Positions 36,430 to 45,663 of a stretch of DNA of 64,000 bases are shown piece by piece. Below the pieces are notes generated by a model. It was not told the DNA's origin. It made no database searches and saw only the letters and a list, made by a program, of their open reading frames with translations. The translations under genes were made by a program, and so were the position numbers. This stretch comes from Cryobacterium sp. PH31-O1 (lineage in GTDB: Bacteria > Actinomycetota > Actinomycetes > Actinomycetales > Microbacteriaceae): NCBI RefSeq assembly GCF_030063455.1, contig NZ_JASITB010000007.1, positions 62,001 to 126,000 of the forward strand, read 5' to 3'. Numbering within the stretch: position 1 is the first letter of the stretch; each line of letters begins with the position of its first letter.

Positions 36430-37026
36430 GTGACCTGTCAAATTTGCGGGGCCTGGTTGCCGGTCGGCGCCATGTTCTGCGGCGAATGCGGCAGCTCTCG
36501 CACCGCCACCGTTGCGTCGCGTAAGCGTCCGGACCCCCGCCCGAACGACACGACGATCATTGCACGCCTGCCGCGCTCGCCCGTCGTGATTTCCGTACCG
36601 ATCCCAGTGGCCGTGCCGGTACCGGTGCGGGCTGCTGCCGTCGTGACCGCTGCACCCACAACTGCACCCGCCGCGGTGCCGATGGCGGCACTACCAACCC
36701 GGGCGACCTTCGTGTTGAAGTTCAGCACGGGCCAGCGGGTGTCGGTGCACGGTTCCGGCCTGATCGGACGCAAGCCCCTTCCCCAACCCGACGAAATCTT
36801 CGACGAACTCATTCGGGTAGCGGATGCCGACCGCTCTGTCTCGAAAACCCACCTTGAGTTTGGCCAGCACGACGGTGAATTCTGGGTCAGCGACCGGGTC
36901 TCAGGTAACGGTACGGTCATCCGCCGTCCCGGCGAAACGGCCGAGCAGCTTGAGCCGGGGCGACGCTACGTTCTGCCTCGCGGCACCCGGGTCGAAATCG
37001 CCGACCATTCCTTCAGCGTCGCCTGA
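36430..37026 (+). CDS. Zinc-ribbon and FHA domain protein
   Basis: A 198-residue protein in three parts. Residues 3-20 form a four-cysteine zinc ribbon (CQICGAWLPVGAMFCGECG). A Pro/Val/Ala-rich linker follows to about residue 92. The rest is a C-terminal FHA domain with GLIGRKP, DRSVSKTHLEF and DRVSGNGTVIRRPG, the phosphothreonine-reading loops. It has no membrane segment. It lies between the phosphatase and an FtsK/EccC-like ATPase. In the EssC motors of Firmicutes type VII systems FHA domains are fused to the ATPase, so a partner role is plausible. Confidence 0.88.
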   Translation: MTCQICGAWLPVGAMFCGECGSSRTATVASRKRPDPRPNDTTIIARLPRSPVVISVPIPVAVPVPVRAAAVVTAAPTTAPAAVPMAALPTRATFVLKFSTGQRVSVHGSGLIGRKPLPQPDEIFDELIRVADADRSVSKTHLEFGQHDGEFWVSDRVSGNGTVIRRPGETAEQLEPGRRYVLPRGTRVEIADHSFSVA

Positions 37027-37127
37027 CCGGCCGTCGACGCCTCCTCCACTGGCGCCGCGAACGCCGATCGTGCACCGATGGGCCGATTGAGGCCGCTTTT
37101 CGATCCGCGATCTGGTCTGCTGGACGG

Positions 37128-40100
37128 GTGTCCACCGTCGATGAGTCCCTCTCCCTGCCTCCTGCGCCAGCCATGCTGCCGCCGGCCGGGTTTCCCATCC
37201 TCGCCACGGTGGCACCGCTGGCGGCGGCCGGGCTGATCTGGACGATCACCGGCTCGGCTTTTGCGCTGATCTTCGCCGTCCTCAGCCCGATCATTGCGGT
37301 GGCCAGCATGTTCGATTCAAAACGCCTGGGCCGCAAACGTCGCCGGGCCGAGACGGCATCGCAGACCGAGGCGGTGGCGTTGCTGCGCACCGTCATCACC
37401 GAACGTCAAACCCGCTGGCGCGACGAAGCATGGCAACACACTCCATCAGCCCGAACCATCGTGCGCGGCAGCGCTGCCGCCGCGCGCTGGCGGCAGACGG
37501 ATGCGGCCCTCGTCGCGCTTGGAAAGGGTCCGGCTCCGAGCGGAATTCGACTCGGCGGGGCGAGCGTGCCGAACGAGCACCGCGAGCTGCGGGACTGGGC
37601 CGCGACCGTGACCGGTGCACCGATCGTCGTCGACCTGACGCACGGGCTCGGGATCGTCGGTCCAATTCCGCTCGCGGATGCCCTCGCCCGAGCCGTACTC
37701 GTGCAACTCTGCTTCGCGATGCCGCCGACCGACCTTGGCATCTCCAGCGAGACCGGCCAGCACACGAGCGACTGGAACTGGGTGGCCCAGCTGCCTCATG
37801 CCGCACCAACGCCGGGCCGGCTCACGATCAGGCTTCGAACCGAGTCCACATCACAGCCCGGCACCGCCTCACCGCCCGCCGCCGCGCACCCGCGCACCGA
37901 GCCCGATCGTGGGCGGCTTCTCTTGGTCGTCGCGTCGCGGCTGGAAGATCTTCCTCCCGGTTGCGGAACGGTCGTACGGGTGAATGGGCCGGCCCGAGCA
38001 CAGATCATCCGATCGCCGAATCGGGCGCCGCCCGTCGATTTCTGCCCGGAATTGCTGGCCAGGGCCGAAGCGTCCGACTTCGCCGTGACAATAACCGAGC
38101 AGGCTCGCGCCGCCGGACTCCTCACCATGGCCGAGGCGCTCCCGACCTCAGTCACCCTGACGGAATTGCTCGAACACGGAGCCGGTGCCTCGGCGGCCGA
38201 CTGCGCCGCGGCCCCGCCGAGCCTGGACTGCCTGATTGGTATCGGCCGAGACGGGCCGGTGCGAATCGATCTCGTACAATCCGGACCGCACGCCGTTGTC
38301 GGGGGAACCACCGGCAGCGGCAAGAGCGAACTCCTCACCACGTGGGTCGCAGCGTTAGCCGGCACTTATTCGCCCAGCCAGGTGAATTTTCTGCTCGTCG
38401 ATTTCAAGGGCGGCGCTGCCTTTCAACCCCTCGGGCGACTCCCGCACTGCGTAGGCCTCATCACCGATCTCGACTCGAACACCGCAGCCCGAGCCTTGGC
38501 CAGTCTGGGGGCCGAACTGCGCTACCGTGAACGGATGCTCAGCGCTGCCGGGGCGCGAGACCTGACCGACGTGAGGCTGGAGCATCCGCTGCCGCGGTTG
38601 GTCATCGTCGTCGATGAATTCGCAACGATGCTCGGGGTGTTTCCCGAACTGCACGCCCTGTTCGTCGACATAGCCGCCAGGGGGCGATCGCTCGGTGTCC
38701 ACCTGATTTTGTGCACCCAACGACCCTCGGGAGTCGTGCGCGACGCGCTGCTGGCGAACTGCAGCCTGCGCCTGTCCCTGCGGGTGAATAATCGCGCCGA
38801 CAGCCAGGCTGTGATCGGAACGGATGCCGCGGCCGCACTGGCAGTGAATGAGCCCGGCCGTTGCCTCGTCGCCACCGAAGCGGGCGAAACGGTTCTCTGC
38901 CAGGTCGCGACGACCGGGGATCTCGACATTGGGAGCATCGCGGCGGCAACTTTGTGCCAGCCGTTCCTGGGGACGCAGCGACGTCCGTGGCTCGATCCGC
39001 TCCCGCCGGTGGTCGACCTGGGCGATTTGGAGGTCGTCGACGTCCCAACACCCGGCTATCCACTTGGATTGCTCGACGAACCCGAGCGTCAGCGATACCG
39101 CGTGTTCGCCTACTCTCCGGAAGTCGACGGGCATCTGCTCGTCGTCGGTGGGTCAGGTTCGGGCAAATCCACACTGCTGCACACGCTGGCCCGCGCGGCC
39201 GACGGGCAGCGCCTGACCCAATTGGTCGCCGCGGACGTCGAATCAGCCTGGGACGCCCTCGCGAACATCAACGCCCTGGTCGAAACCGGTCAGCAGACAC
39301 CCGCATCACCCCGGTTGGTGCTCTTCGATGACTTCGACTCCGTTTGCGCTCGCTGGCAGCCCGACCATCGGCTGGCTGCGGTTGACCTGCTCACCGGGCT
39401 GCTGCGGGACGGACCGGCCGCCGGTGTGCACGTTGTCGTGGCCGTGCAACGGCACACGAGCGTGGTTCCCGGGCTGGCCGCCCTCTGCCCAAGCACGCTG
39501 CTGCTGAGACTGCCCACCGTGCAGGACCACCTCGCTGCCGGAGGACAGTCGGCCAGCTACAACGGCTCGCTGCCGGCGGGCGGGGGAGTCTGGAATTCCC
39601 TGCGAGTGCAACTTTTGGCGCCCGAGGGGTCTCAGGTGTCGGCGCCAACCGGAACGCCTATCCCGGGCCTTCCCGGCTCCGGCCCACTGCTGATCGTGTC
39701 CTCGTCTCCCCGGAGCACAGCGACCCGGTTGCGCGGTGCCCTGGGCGCGTCGGTGACGGAGCTGGCGGGAACGAGCGGGCCGGCGGCATCCGCCCTGCAG
39801 GTTGCAGGGGAAGGCGGCCAACAGGATGCCGCTGGCCGGGTGATCGTCGTGGGTGACGCCGAAACCTGGCAGGCGCACTGGACGCTGCTGGCGAAGCTGC
39901 GCGGCCAGACTGCGAACGGCCCGTCCTCGAGCGACCAGCCGGTGAGCCTGGTCTTTGATCGGTGCAGCCTGTCAGATTTTCGCCTGCTGAGCCATCGCCG
40001 GGAGCTGCCGCCGCCATTGGCTCCCGGGCGCGGACGGGTTTGGGTGCTGCACCCGGACGGCGAGGTGACTCGGGCCGTGCTGCCGGAAGGTGACCCCTGA
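37128..40100 (+). CDS. FtsK/SpoIIIE-type membrane ATPase, EccC-like
   Basis: A 990-residue protein. Two membrane helices lie near residues 18-60 (FPILATVAPLAAAGLIWTIT onward), then a linker domain, then two ATPase modules. Module 1 has a P-loop at 392-400 (GGTTGSGKS) and Walker B with VIVVDEFATML. Module 2 has a P-loop at 674-681 (GGSGSGKS) and the Walker B variant LVLFDDFDSV. The last 170 residues look like a third module without a P-loop. The layout is that of EccC/EssC, the motor of type VII secretion, not of DNA-pumping FtsK, which has four membrane helices and a gamma domain. No WXG100, EccB, EccD or MycP gene is nearby. The start is GTG 37128. Confidence 0.85.
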   Translation: MSTVDESLSLPPAPAMLPPAGFPILATVAPLAAAGLIWTITGSAFALIFAVLSPIIAVASMFDSKRLGRKRRRAETASQTEAVALLRTVITERQTRWRDEAWQHTPSARTIVRGSAAAARWRQTDAALVALGKGPAPSGIRLGGASVPNEHRELRDWAATVTGAPIVVDLTHGLGIVGPIPLADALARAVLVQLCFAMPPTDLGISSETGQHTSDWNWVAQLPHAAPTPGRLTIRLRTESTSQPGTASPPAAAHPRTEPDRGRLLLVVASRLEDLPPGCGTVVRVNGPARAQIIRSPNRAPPVDFCPELLARAEASDFAVTITEQARAAGLLTMAEALPTSVTLTELLEHGAGASAADCAAAPPSLDCLIGIGRDGPVRIDLVQSGPHAVVGGTTGSGKSELLTTWVAALAGTYSPSQVNFLLVDFKGGAAFQPLGRLPHCVGLITDLDSNTAARALASLGAELRYRERMLSAAGARDLTDVRLEHPLPRLVIVVDEFATMLGVFPELHALFVDIAARGRSLGVHLILCTQRPSGVVRDALLANCSLRLSLRVNNRADSQAVIGTDAAAALAVNEPGRCLVATEAGETVLCQVATTGDLDIGSIAAATLCQPFLGTQRRPWLDPLPPVVDLGDLEVVDVPTPGYPLGLLDEPERQRYRVFAYSPEVDGHLLVVGGSGSGKSTLLHTLARAADGQRLTQLVAADVESAWDALANINALVETGQQTPASPRLVLFDDFDSVCARWQPDHRLAAVDLLTGLLRDGPAAGVHVVVAVQRHTSVVPGLAALCPSTLLLRLPTVQDHLAAGGQSASYNGSLPAGGGVWNSLRVQLLAPEGSQVSAPTGTPIPGLPGSGPLLIVSSSPRSTATRLRGALGASVTELAGTSGPAASALQVAGEGGQQDAAGRVIVVGDAETWQAHWTLLAKLRGQTANGPSSSDQPVSLVFDRCSLSDFRLLSHRRELPPPLAPGRGRVWVLHPDGEVTRAVLPEGDP

Positions 40101-40116
40101 CCCTTGAAGCTGGACG

Positions 40117-41232
40117 CTAGAGCAGCACTTCGGCGACGGGCTGGTGGGGCAACCCATGGGCGAGCGCCACGGGGGCGCTGGTCAGTCGCCCGCTGAAGGC
40201 GTTGAGGCCCTGGGCGAGCGCGGCGTCCGCGCGCAGCGCGTTGACCCATCCCAGTGTGGCGAGAGCCCGCACATAGGGCAGCGTTGCGTTTGTCAGGGCA
40301 TAGGTCGAGGTGTGCGGCACGGCACCGGGCATGTTCGCGACGCAGTAGAACAGCGACCGGTGAACGGTGAACGTGGGGTCGGCGTGTGTGGTCGCATGGC
40401 TGTCGGCGAAGCACCCTCCCTGGTCGACGGCGATATCCACCAGTACGCTGCCCGATTTCATGCGCGACACGAGTTCATTGCTGACCAGTTTGGGTGCCTT
40501 CGCGCCGGGAATAAGTACCGAGCCGATGACCATGTCGGCCTCCGAAACTGCTTTGTCGATCTCGAAACTGTTCGAGGCGATGGTCTTGACCCGGCCGAAG
40601 AGCAGGGCGTCGATCTCGCGCAGCCGAAATAAGTTGGTGTCGAGTACGGTCACCTCGGCACCGAGACCGAGGGACACCTGCATCGCGGCAGTGCCAGCGA
40701 CACCGCCGCCGAGAACAACGATCTTCGCTGGATGGGTGCCTGGAACTCCCGGTACCAAAAGGCCGGGGCCGCCGTTCGGCTTGAGCATGACATTGGCTCC
40801 GACGATTGGTGCGAGCCGGCCGGCGACCTCGCTCATCGGCGCCAGAAGGGGCAGGGACCGCGAAGGCAACTGCACTGTTTCGTAGGCGATCGCGGTGACG
40901 CCGCTCTCGAGCAGGGCCCGGGTCAGCTCGGGTTCGGCCGCCAGATGCAGGTAGGTGAACAGCACCAGATCGGCGCGAAAATAGCCGTACTCGCTCGCCA
41001 CGGGTTCCTTGACCTTGAGTAACAGATCGGCGGCCGCCCAGATGCTCGCGGCATCGGGCAGAATCGTCGCTCCGGCAGAGGCATACTGCTGATCGCGAAT
41101 TGACGAACCGACGCCGGCGCCGGCCTGCACGAGAACATCGTGACCGTGCAACACGAGGTCATGAACCCCCGCCGGGGTAATCGCGACCCGAAACTCATTG
41201 TTCTTAATCTCGGTGGGAATGGCGATTCTCAT
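40117..41232 (-). CDS. ald: Alanine dehydrogenase
   Basis: NAD-dependent oxidative deamination of L-alanine to pyruvate and ammonia, or the reverse. The length is 371 residues. The substrate-binding lysine lies in LLLKVKEP and the catalytic histidine in FTYLHLAAEPELT. The nucleotide motif is VVLGGGVAGTAAMQVSLGLGA, and GGCFADSHATTHADPTF is family-specific. AGAGG precedes the start. It is divergent from potD and converges on the EccC-like gene. It would recycle alanine formed by pyruvate-dependent transaminases of this region. Confidence 0.96.
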   Translation of the reverse strand: MRIAIPTEIKNNEFRVAITPAGVHDLVLHGHDVLVQAGAGVGSSIRDQQYASAGATILPDAASIWAAADLLLKVKEPVASEYGYFRADLVLFTYLHLAAEPELTRALLESGVTAIAYETVQLPSRSLPLLAPMSEVAGRLAPIVGANVMLKPNGGPGLLVPGVPGTHPAKIVVLGGGVAGTAAMQVSLGLGAEVTVLDTNLFRLREIDALLFGRVKTIASNSFEIDKAVSEADMVIGSVLIPGAKAPKLVSNELVSRMKSGSVLVDIAVDQGGCFADSHATTHADPTFTVHRSLFYCVANMPGAVPHTSTYALTNATLPYVRALATLGWVNALRADAALAQGLNAFSGRLTSAPVALAHGLPHQPVAEVLL

Positions 41233-41354
41233 GGTGATCCTCTCGAAGCGTGCTCGTCAACGAAGCGCTCAGCGCCGCTCTCGCCACCACCCTAGTCGCG
41301 AGCAACCGACGTTTTCGAAGGCGAATGTTGCGAGTTTGTGCTGATTTCGTGACA

Positions 41355-41373
41355 AATCGATTGCAAGATCAAT
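41355..41373. promoter_or_regulatory. AT-rich dyads between ald and potD
   Basis: The palindrome AATCGATT (41355-41362) overlaps the inverted repeat ATTG-N6-CAAT (41360-41373). Both lie in the divergent gap of 250 bases. Lrp-type regulators such as AldR control ald in other actinobacteria, so this is a plausible operator. A TTGACC at 41377-41382 may be a -35 for potD; no matching -10 is clear. Confidence 0.3.
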
Positions 41374-41482
41374 GTTTTGACCTCTTTTAGGTGTTTCTAC
41401 CACTGATATGTGCAATTATCGACCAACTCGCAACGCAGCGAGTCTTGACCCTGTGCGTGCCCAGAATGCTAGGAGAACCCTG

Positions 41483-42697
41483 ATGAAGTCCAAGCCGCTG
41501 CCCGCCGATCCCATGATCCGCCAACTCATCCGCCAGGCGCAGAACTCCCAGATGGGGCGTCGCACTCTTCTGGCTGGCGCCGGTGCCGGCGCTACCGCGC
41601 TCGCTCTCGCCGCGTGCTCCTCCGGTGCCGCGGCCAAACCCACCGCTGCCGCCGACACCTCAGCCACCGATAAGACCATCCGCTGGGACAACTGGGCGCT
41701 CTACGTCGACGTCGACGACGCCGGCAACTACCCAACCCTCGACGCGTTCAAGGCCCAAACCGGTCTTTCGGTCAAGTACACCGAAGCCGTCGACGACAAC
41801 AACTCCTACTACGGCAAGGTAAAAGACCAACTCGCCCTCGGTCAGGACATCGGCGCCGACGCCGTGTGCCTGACCGACTGGATGGTGAGCCGTATGATTC
41901 GATTCGGCTATACCCAGGAACTTGATCACGCCAATATTCCCAATCTCGCCAACCTGCTTCCGTCGCTTCAGGACGTTGACTTTGACCCGGGGCGCGCCAT
42001 GAGCATTCCGTGGCAGGGTGGGTTCGCCGGTCTGGCCTGGAACAAGGAGAAGTTTCCGCAGGGCCTGACCTCTGTCGAAGACCTCTGGGCGCCGGAGCTG
42101 AAGGGCCGCGTTGGTGTGCTCTCCGAAATGCGCGACACGATGGGCCTGATCATGTTGGACCAGGGTGTCGACATCTCTGGCAAATGGGGTGAGGAGGAAT
42201 TCACCGCGGCCATCGACGAGTTCAAGAAGCAGGTTTCCGACGGCCAGATTCGCAACATTAAGGGCAACTCGTACAAGGAGGACCTCGCCAACGAAGACAC
42301 CCTCGCGGCAATCGTCTGGTCCGGGGATATCGTGCAGCTCAACGCCGAGAATGGCGACAAGTGGGGGTTCATCGTTCCGGAAAAGGGCGGCACGCTCTGG
42401 AACGACAACTTCGTGGTGCCGATCGGCTCGCCCGGCAAGAAGAATGTTGAAGAACTCATCAACTATTACTACGATCCCGCGGTTGCCGCCGAGGTCGCCG
42501 CGTACGTGAACTACATCACCCCGGTGGTTGGAGCTAAGGAAGCCATGATGGCTATCGATCCGGCTCTGGCCGAAGATCCGCTGATCTTTCCCGACGATGC
42601 GACCCTGGCCAACGCCTACGTTTTCCGTGGCCTCGACGGCACCGAAGAACAGACCTTCAACGCCCAGTTCCAGGCGATTCTGCTGGGTGCAGCCTGA
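41483..42697 (+). CDS. potD: Spermidine/putrescine ABC transporter substrate-binding lipoprotein
   Basis: Extracellular lipid-anchored receptor, 404 residues. The signal has a twin-arginine pair (R26-R27, MGRRTLLAG) and a lipobox LAAC with the lipidated cysteine at C45, so Tat export is likely. The mature part has the PotD-like features IRWDNWALYVD, AVCLTDWMVSRMI and the repeated Trp/Asp/Tyr ligand residues of type II solute receptors. ATG 41483 follows AGGAGAA at 41471-41477. The stop overlaps the ATPase gene by one base. Polyamine specificity is inferred from the family and the neighbours. Confidence 0.92.
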   Translation: MKSKPLPADPMIRQLIRQAQNSQMGRRTLLAGAGAGATALALAACSSGAAAKPTAAADTSATDKTIRWDNWALYVDVDDAGNYPTLDAFKAQTGLSVKYTEAVDDNNSYYGKVKDQLALGQDIGADAVCLTDWMVSRMIRFGYTQELDHANIPNLANLLPSLQDVDFDPGRAMSIPWQGGFAGLAWNKEKFPQGLTSVEDLWAPELKGRVGVLSEMRDTMGLIMLDQGVDISGKWGEEEFTAAIDEFKKQVSDGQIRNIKGNSYKEDLANEDTLAAIVWSGDIVQLNAENGDKWGFIVPEKGGTLWNDNFVVPIGSPGKKNVEELINYYYDPAVAAEVAAYVNYITPVVGAKEAMMAIDPALAEDPLIFPDDATLANAYVFRGLDGTEEQTFNAQFQAILLGAA

Positions 42698-43896
42698 TGG
42701 CCGTCGGTGCGTTCGCCGATCGTGGCGCTGACCTGGAACTGGTCGGCATCGAGAAACGTTTCCCCGGGTTCACCGCAATTGAAAATCTCAACCTCACCAT
42801 TCCGGCCGGATCGTTCTTCGCGCTGCTCGGCCCCTCAGGCTGCGGCAAGACGACTACGCTGCGGCTCGTTGCTGGGTTGGAAGAACCCACTAGCGGTCGC
42901 ATCCTCATTGGGGGAACGGATGTGACAAATCAGAAATCCTTTCAGCGCCCGGTCAATACCGTGTTTCAGAGCTACGCTCTCTTTCCGCACATGACCGTGC
43001 TGGAGAACGTGGCATTCGGGCTGCGCCGACGCAAGATCGGCGACCCGGTGGCCAAGGCGCACGAGGCGCTGCTCCTGGTCGAACTTGATCACCTCGCCCA
43101 GCGCAAACCACAGCAGCTCTCCGGCGGTCAGCAGCAACGGGTGGCGCTGGCCCGCGCCATCGTCAACCGGCCGGCGCTGCTCCTGCTCGACGAGCCGCTC
43201 GGAGCGCTCGACCTTAAGCTCCGACGTCAAATGCAGCTCGAGTTGAAGACCATCCAGGAAGAGGTCGGCCTCACCTTTCTGCACGTGACCCATGATCAGG
43301 AGGAGGCCATGACCATGGCCGACACCATCGCTGTCATGAACAAGGGTCGTATCGAGCAGATGGGCGAACCTCAGCAACTCTACGAACTGCCAAGGACCGC
43401 GTTCGTCGCCAACTTTCTCGGCCAGTCCAACCTCTTCACCGGTCCGGTCGTCTCCACCACGAGCACCGCTATCGCGGTCGATGTCTCCGGACAGAAGATT
43501 GTGGTTCCGCTGGAGCGTGCCCACCGCGTGGCCGGCGAGGTCACTATCGGCGTTCGTCCCGAGAAGCTCACCCTGCACGCCGAAGAGCCCAGCCACGATG
43601 CCGGCCGCAACGTGATGGGCCCTGGCAAGGTCATCGATGTGTCCTTCAGCGGGGTCAGCACGCAATATCTGGTGGCCGTTCCCGGGGTCGGCACCATGGT
43701 CGTCTTCGCTCAGAACATGGCTTTCGGCCCGGCCGCGCACGTCGGTGCCGAGGTCTGGCTCAGCTGGAACATCGACCACGGCTTCGGCCTAGACGACGAT
43801 CCGACCGCTGAACCGCGATTCGAGGCCGACCTCGACACGAAGACCATCGCGCAGCAGCGCCGGTCTTCCCTCGTCACGGAGCTTGAGGAGGCTTAG
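42697..43896 (+). CDS. potA: Polyamine ABC transporter ATP-binding protein
   Basis: ATPase of the importer, 399 residues. Walker A is GPSGCGKTT, the Q-loop VFQSYALFPHMTV, the signature LSGGQQQRVALARA and Walker B LLLLDEPLGALD, with HVTHDQEEAMTMAD for the switch histidine. A C-terminal TOBE regulatory domain follows from about residue 285. All catalytic residues are present. The start overlaps the potD stop (TGATG), and potB begins two bases after the stop. Confidence 0.95.
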   Translation: MAVGAFADRGADLELVGIEKRFPGFTAIENLNLTIPAGSFFALLGPSGCGKTTTLRLVAGLEEPTSGRILIGGTDVTNQKSFQRPVNTVFQSYALFPHMTVLENVAFGLRRRKIGDPVAKAHEALLLVELDHLAQRKPQQLSGGQQQRVALARAIVNRPALLLLDEPLGALDLKLRRQMQLELKTIQEEVGLTFLHVTHDQEEAMTMADTIAVMNKGRIEQMGEPQQLYELPRTAFVANFLGQSNLFTGPVVSTTSTAIAVDVSGQKIVVPLERAHRVAGEVTIGVRPEKLTLHAEEPSHDAGRNVMGPGKVIDVSFSGVSTQYLVAVPGVGTMVVFAQNMAFGPAAHVGAEVWLSWNIDHGFGLDDDPTAEPRFEADLDTKTIAQQRRSSLVTELEEA

Positions 43897-43898
43897 CG

Positions 43899-44816
43899 AT
43901 GGCTTTCGCCGCGTTCTCGACCACCACCGCGCCGTCGACCGACCCGGTCGCCCGGCGTCGCAGTCCGGTGGCGCTGTTTCTGCTGCTCCCCGGCATCCTC
44001 TATCTGGTGCTGTTTTTCCTTACCCCGCTGGTGTCGCTGCTGCTGACGTCGTTCCAGGCACCGCGGGAGTTCGGCGATATCGGCCAGTACGACTACGCCT
44101 TTCGCTGGCAGAACTACGTCGAGGTTGTCACGACCTACTGGCCGCACATCGTGCGATCGTTCAGCTACGCGCTGGCCGCGACGTTTTTCGCACTGCTGAT
44201 CAGTTACCCGCTGGCCTATTTCATCGGGGTGAAGGCTCGCAAATGGCCGCTGCTGCAGAGTCTCATGCTCGTGCTCGTGATCGCGCCGTTCTTCATCAGC
44301 TTTCTGCTGCGCACCCTGGCCTGGAAGCAACTGTTCTCCGACGAGTCCTTCGTCGTGCAGTCGCTGAAAGCGCTGTCGCTGCTGGGGCCGGAAGCCCACG
44401 TGACCGGAACGGCATTCTCGGTGATTTTCGGTCTGACCTACAACTTCATTCCGTTCATGACGCTGCCCCTGTACACGACCCTGGAACGGCTCGACGTACG
44501 CTACCTCGAGGCCGGCAATGACCTCTACGCGAGCCCGTTCCAGGTGTTCCGCAAGGTCACCATTCCGCTGTCCATGCCCGGTATCGTGGCAGGAACCCTG
44601 CTCACCTTCATCCCTGCCGCCGGTGACTACATCAACGCCAGCCGGGACTTTCTCGGTGGTACCGGCACGCAGATGATGGGAAATGTCATCGAGGCGAACT
44701 TTCTGGTGCTGCAGAATTACCCCTCAGCGGCGGCCCTGTCAATCATTTTGATGACCGTGATCCTGGTGATCGTCAGTATCTACGTCAAACGATCTGGAAC
44801 GGAGGAACTGCTGTGA
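43899..44816 (+). CDS. potB: Polyamine ABC transporter permease 1
   Basis: Integral membrane subunit, 305 residues, with six predicted helices after a Ser/Thr/Pro-rich N-terminal tail. The coupling-helix segment that docks to the ATPase (EAGNDLYASPFQVFRKVTIP) matches the EAA motif of binding-protein-dependent permeases. Helix 1 starts at about residue 28 (LFLLLPGILYLVLFFLTPL). The stop overlaps the next permease start by 4 nt. Confidence 0.94.
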   Translation: MAFAAFSTTTAPSTDPVARRRSPVALFLLLPGILYLVLFFLTPLVSLLLTSFQAPREFGDIGQYDYAFRWQNYVEVVTTYWPHIVRSFSYALAATFFALLISYPLAYFIGVKARKWPLLQSLMLVLVIAPFFISFLLRTLAWKQLFSDESFVVQSLKALSLLGPEAHVTGTAFSVIFGLTYNFIPFMTLPLYTTLERLDVRYLEAGNDLYASPFQVFRKVTIPLSMPGIVAGTLLTFIPAAGDYINASRDFLGGTGTQMMGNVIEANFLVLQNYPSAAALSIILMTVILVIVSIYVKRSGTEELL

Positions 44817-45619
44817 AACTCTCCCTCGGCAAGTGGCTACTTCCCGTGTACAGCGGCCTGGCGTTGCTGTTTCTGATGATTCCCATCGGATATACCTTCG
44901 TCTATTCCTTCAACGATTCCCTCAAATCGAACATCACCTGGCGCGGTTTCACCTTCGACAAATGGCTGAACGTCTGCAACGTGCAGAACGGGGCCGTCTG
45001 TCAGGCCTTCGGCAACAGCCTGTTCATCGGAGCCGTCGCCACGGTCGTCGCGACCACCCTCGGCACCATGATCGCGATCGCCATCGTGCGCTACCGGTTC
45101 AAGTTTCGGTCGCAGACCAGCCTGCTCTTATTCCTGCCGATGGCCACCCCCGAGGTCGTGCTCGGCGCGGGCCTGGCGGCGCAGTTCCTATCGCTGGGAG
45201 TGCCCAAGGACATGCTGACGATCATTCTCGCGCACACGATGTTCTGCATCAGCTTCGTCGTCGTCACCGTGAAGGCGCGCGTAGCGAGCCTCGACCCGGC
45301 TTTGGAAGAAGCTGGTCGAGACCTGTACGGTTCGGCCATGCAGGTCTTCGCACGCATCACTTTTCCGCTGCTGCTGCCTGGTATATTGGCGGCCGCCCTG
45401 TTGTCGTTCGCGCTGTCCTTCGACGACTTCATCATCACGAACTTCAACTCCGGCGCGGTCACGACCTTTCCCAAGTACATCTACATCTCGGCAGCGCGCG
45501 GCATTCCGGCCGAAGCCAACGTGCTCGCTTCGGCCGTGTTCATCATCGCGCTCGTGGTTGTGGTGACGGTGCAGGTCTCGGGGGCAGCGAAGGCGCGGCG
45601 GCTGGCCAGGCTCAGCTGA
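44813..45619 (+). CDS. potC: Polyamine ABC transporter permease 2
   Basis: Second permease, 268 residues, six helices. The EAA loop is EEAGRDLYGSAMQVFARITFP. The segment SFALSFDDFIITNFNSG is a hallmark of PotC-type permeases. The start is GTG 44813 in a GTGA overlap with potB. It ends the potDABC operon and faces the asparaginase gene across 24 bases, with a perfect hairpin at the junction. Confidence 0.94.
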   Translation: MKLSLGKWLLPVYSGLALLFLMIPIGYTFVYSFNDSLKSNITWRGFTFDKWLNVCNVQNGAVCQAFGNSLFIGAVATVVATTLGTMIAIAIVRYRFKFRSQTSLLLFLPMATPEVVLGAGLAAQFLSLGVPKDMLTIILAHTMFCISFVVVTVKARVASLDPALEEAGRDLYGSAMQVFARITFPLLLPGILAAALLSFALSFDDFIITNFNSGAVTTFPKYIYISAARGIPAEANVLASAVFIIALVVVVTVQVSGAAKARRLARLS

Positions 45620-45633
45620 CACGTTTCGGCCCG

Positions 45634-45663
45634 TTCGCGCCAGCTAGACGTAGCTGGCGCGAA
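45634..45663. terminator. Bidirectional terminator between potC and the asparaginase gene
   Basis: TTCGCGCCAGCTA (45634-45646) and TAGCTGGCGCGAA (45651-45663) form a perfect 13-bp stem with loop GACG. The stem contains the last codons and the TAG stop of the reverse-strand asparaginase gene. Confidence 0.7.
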
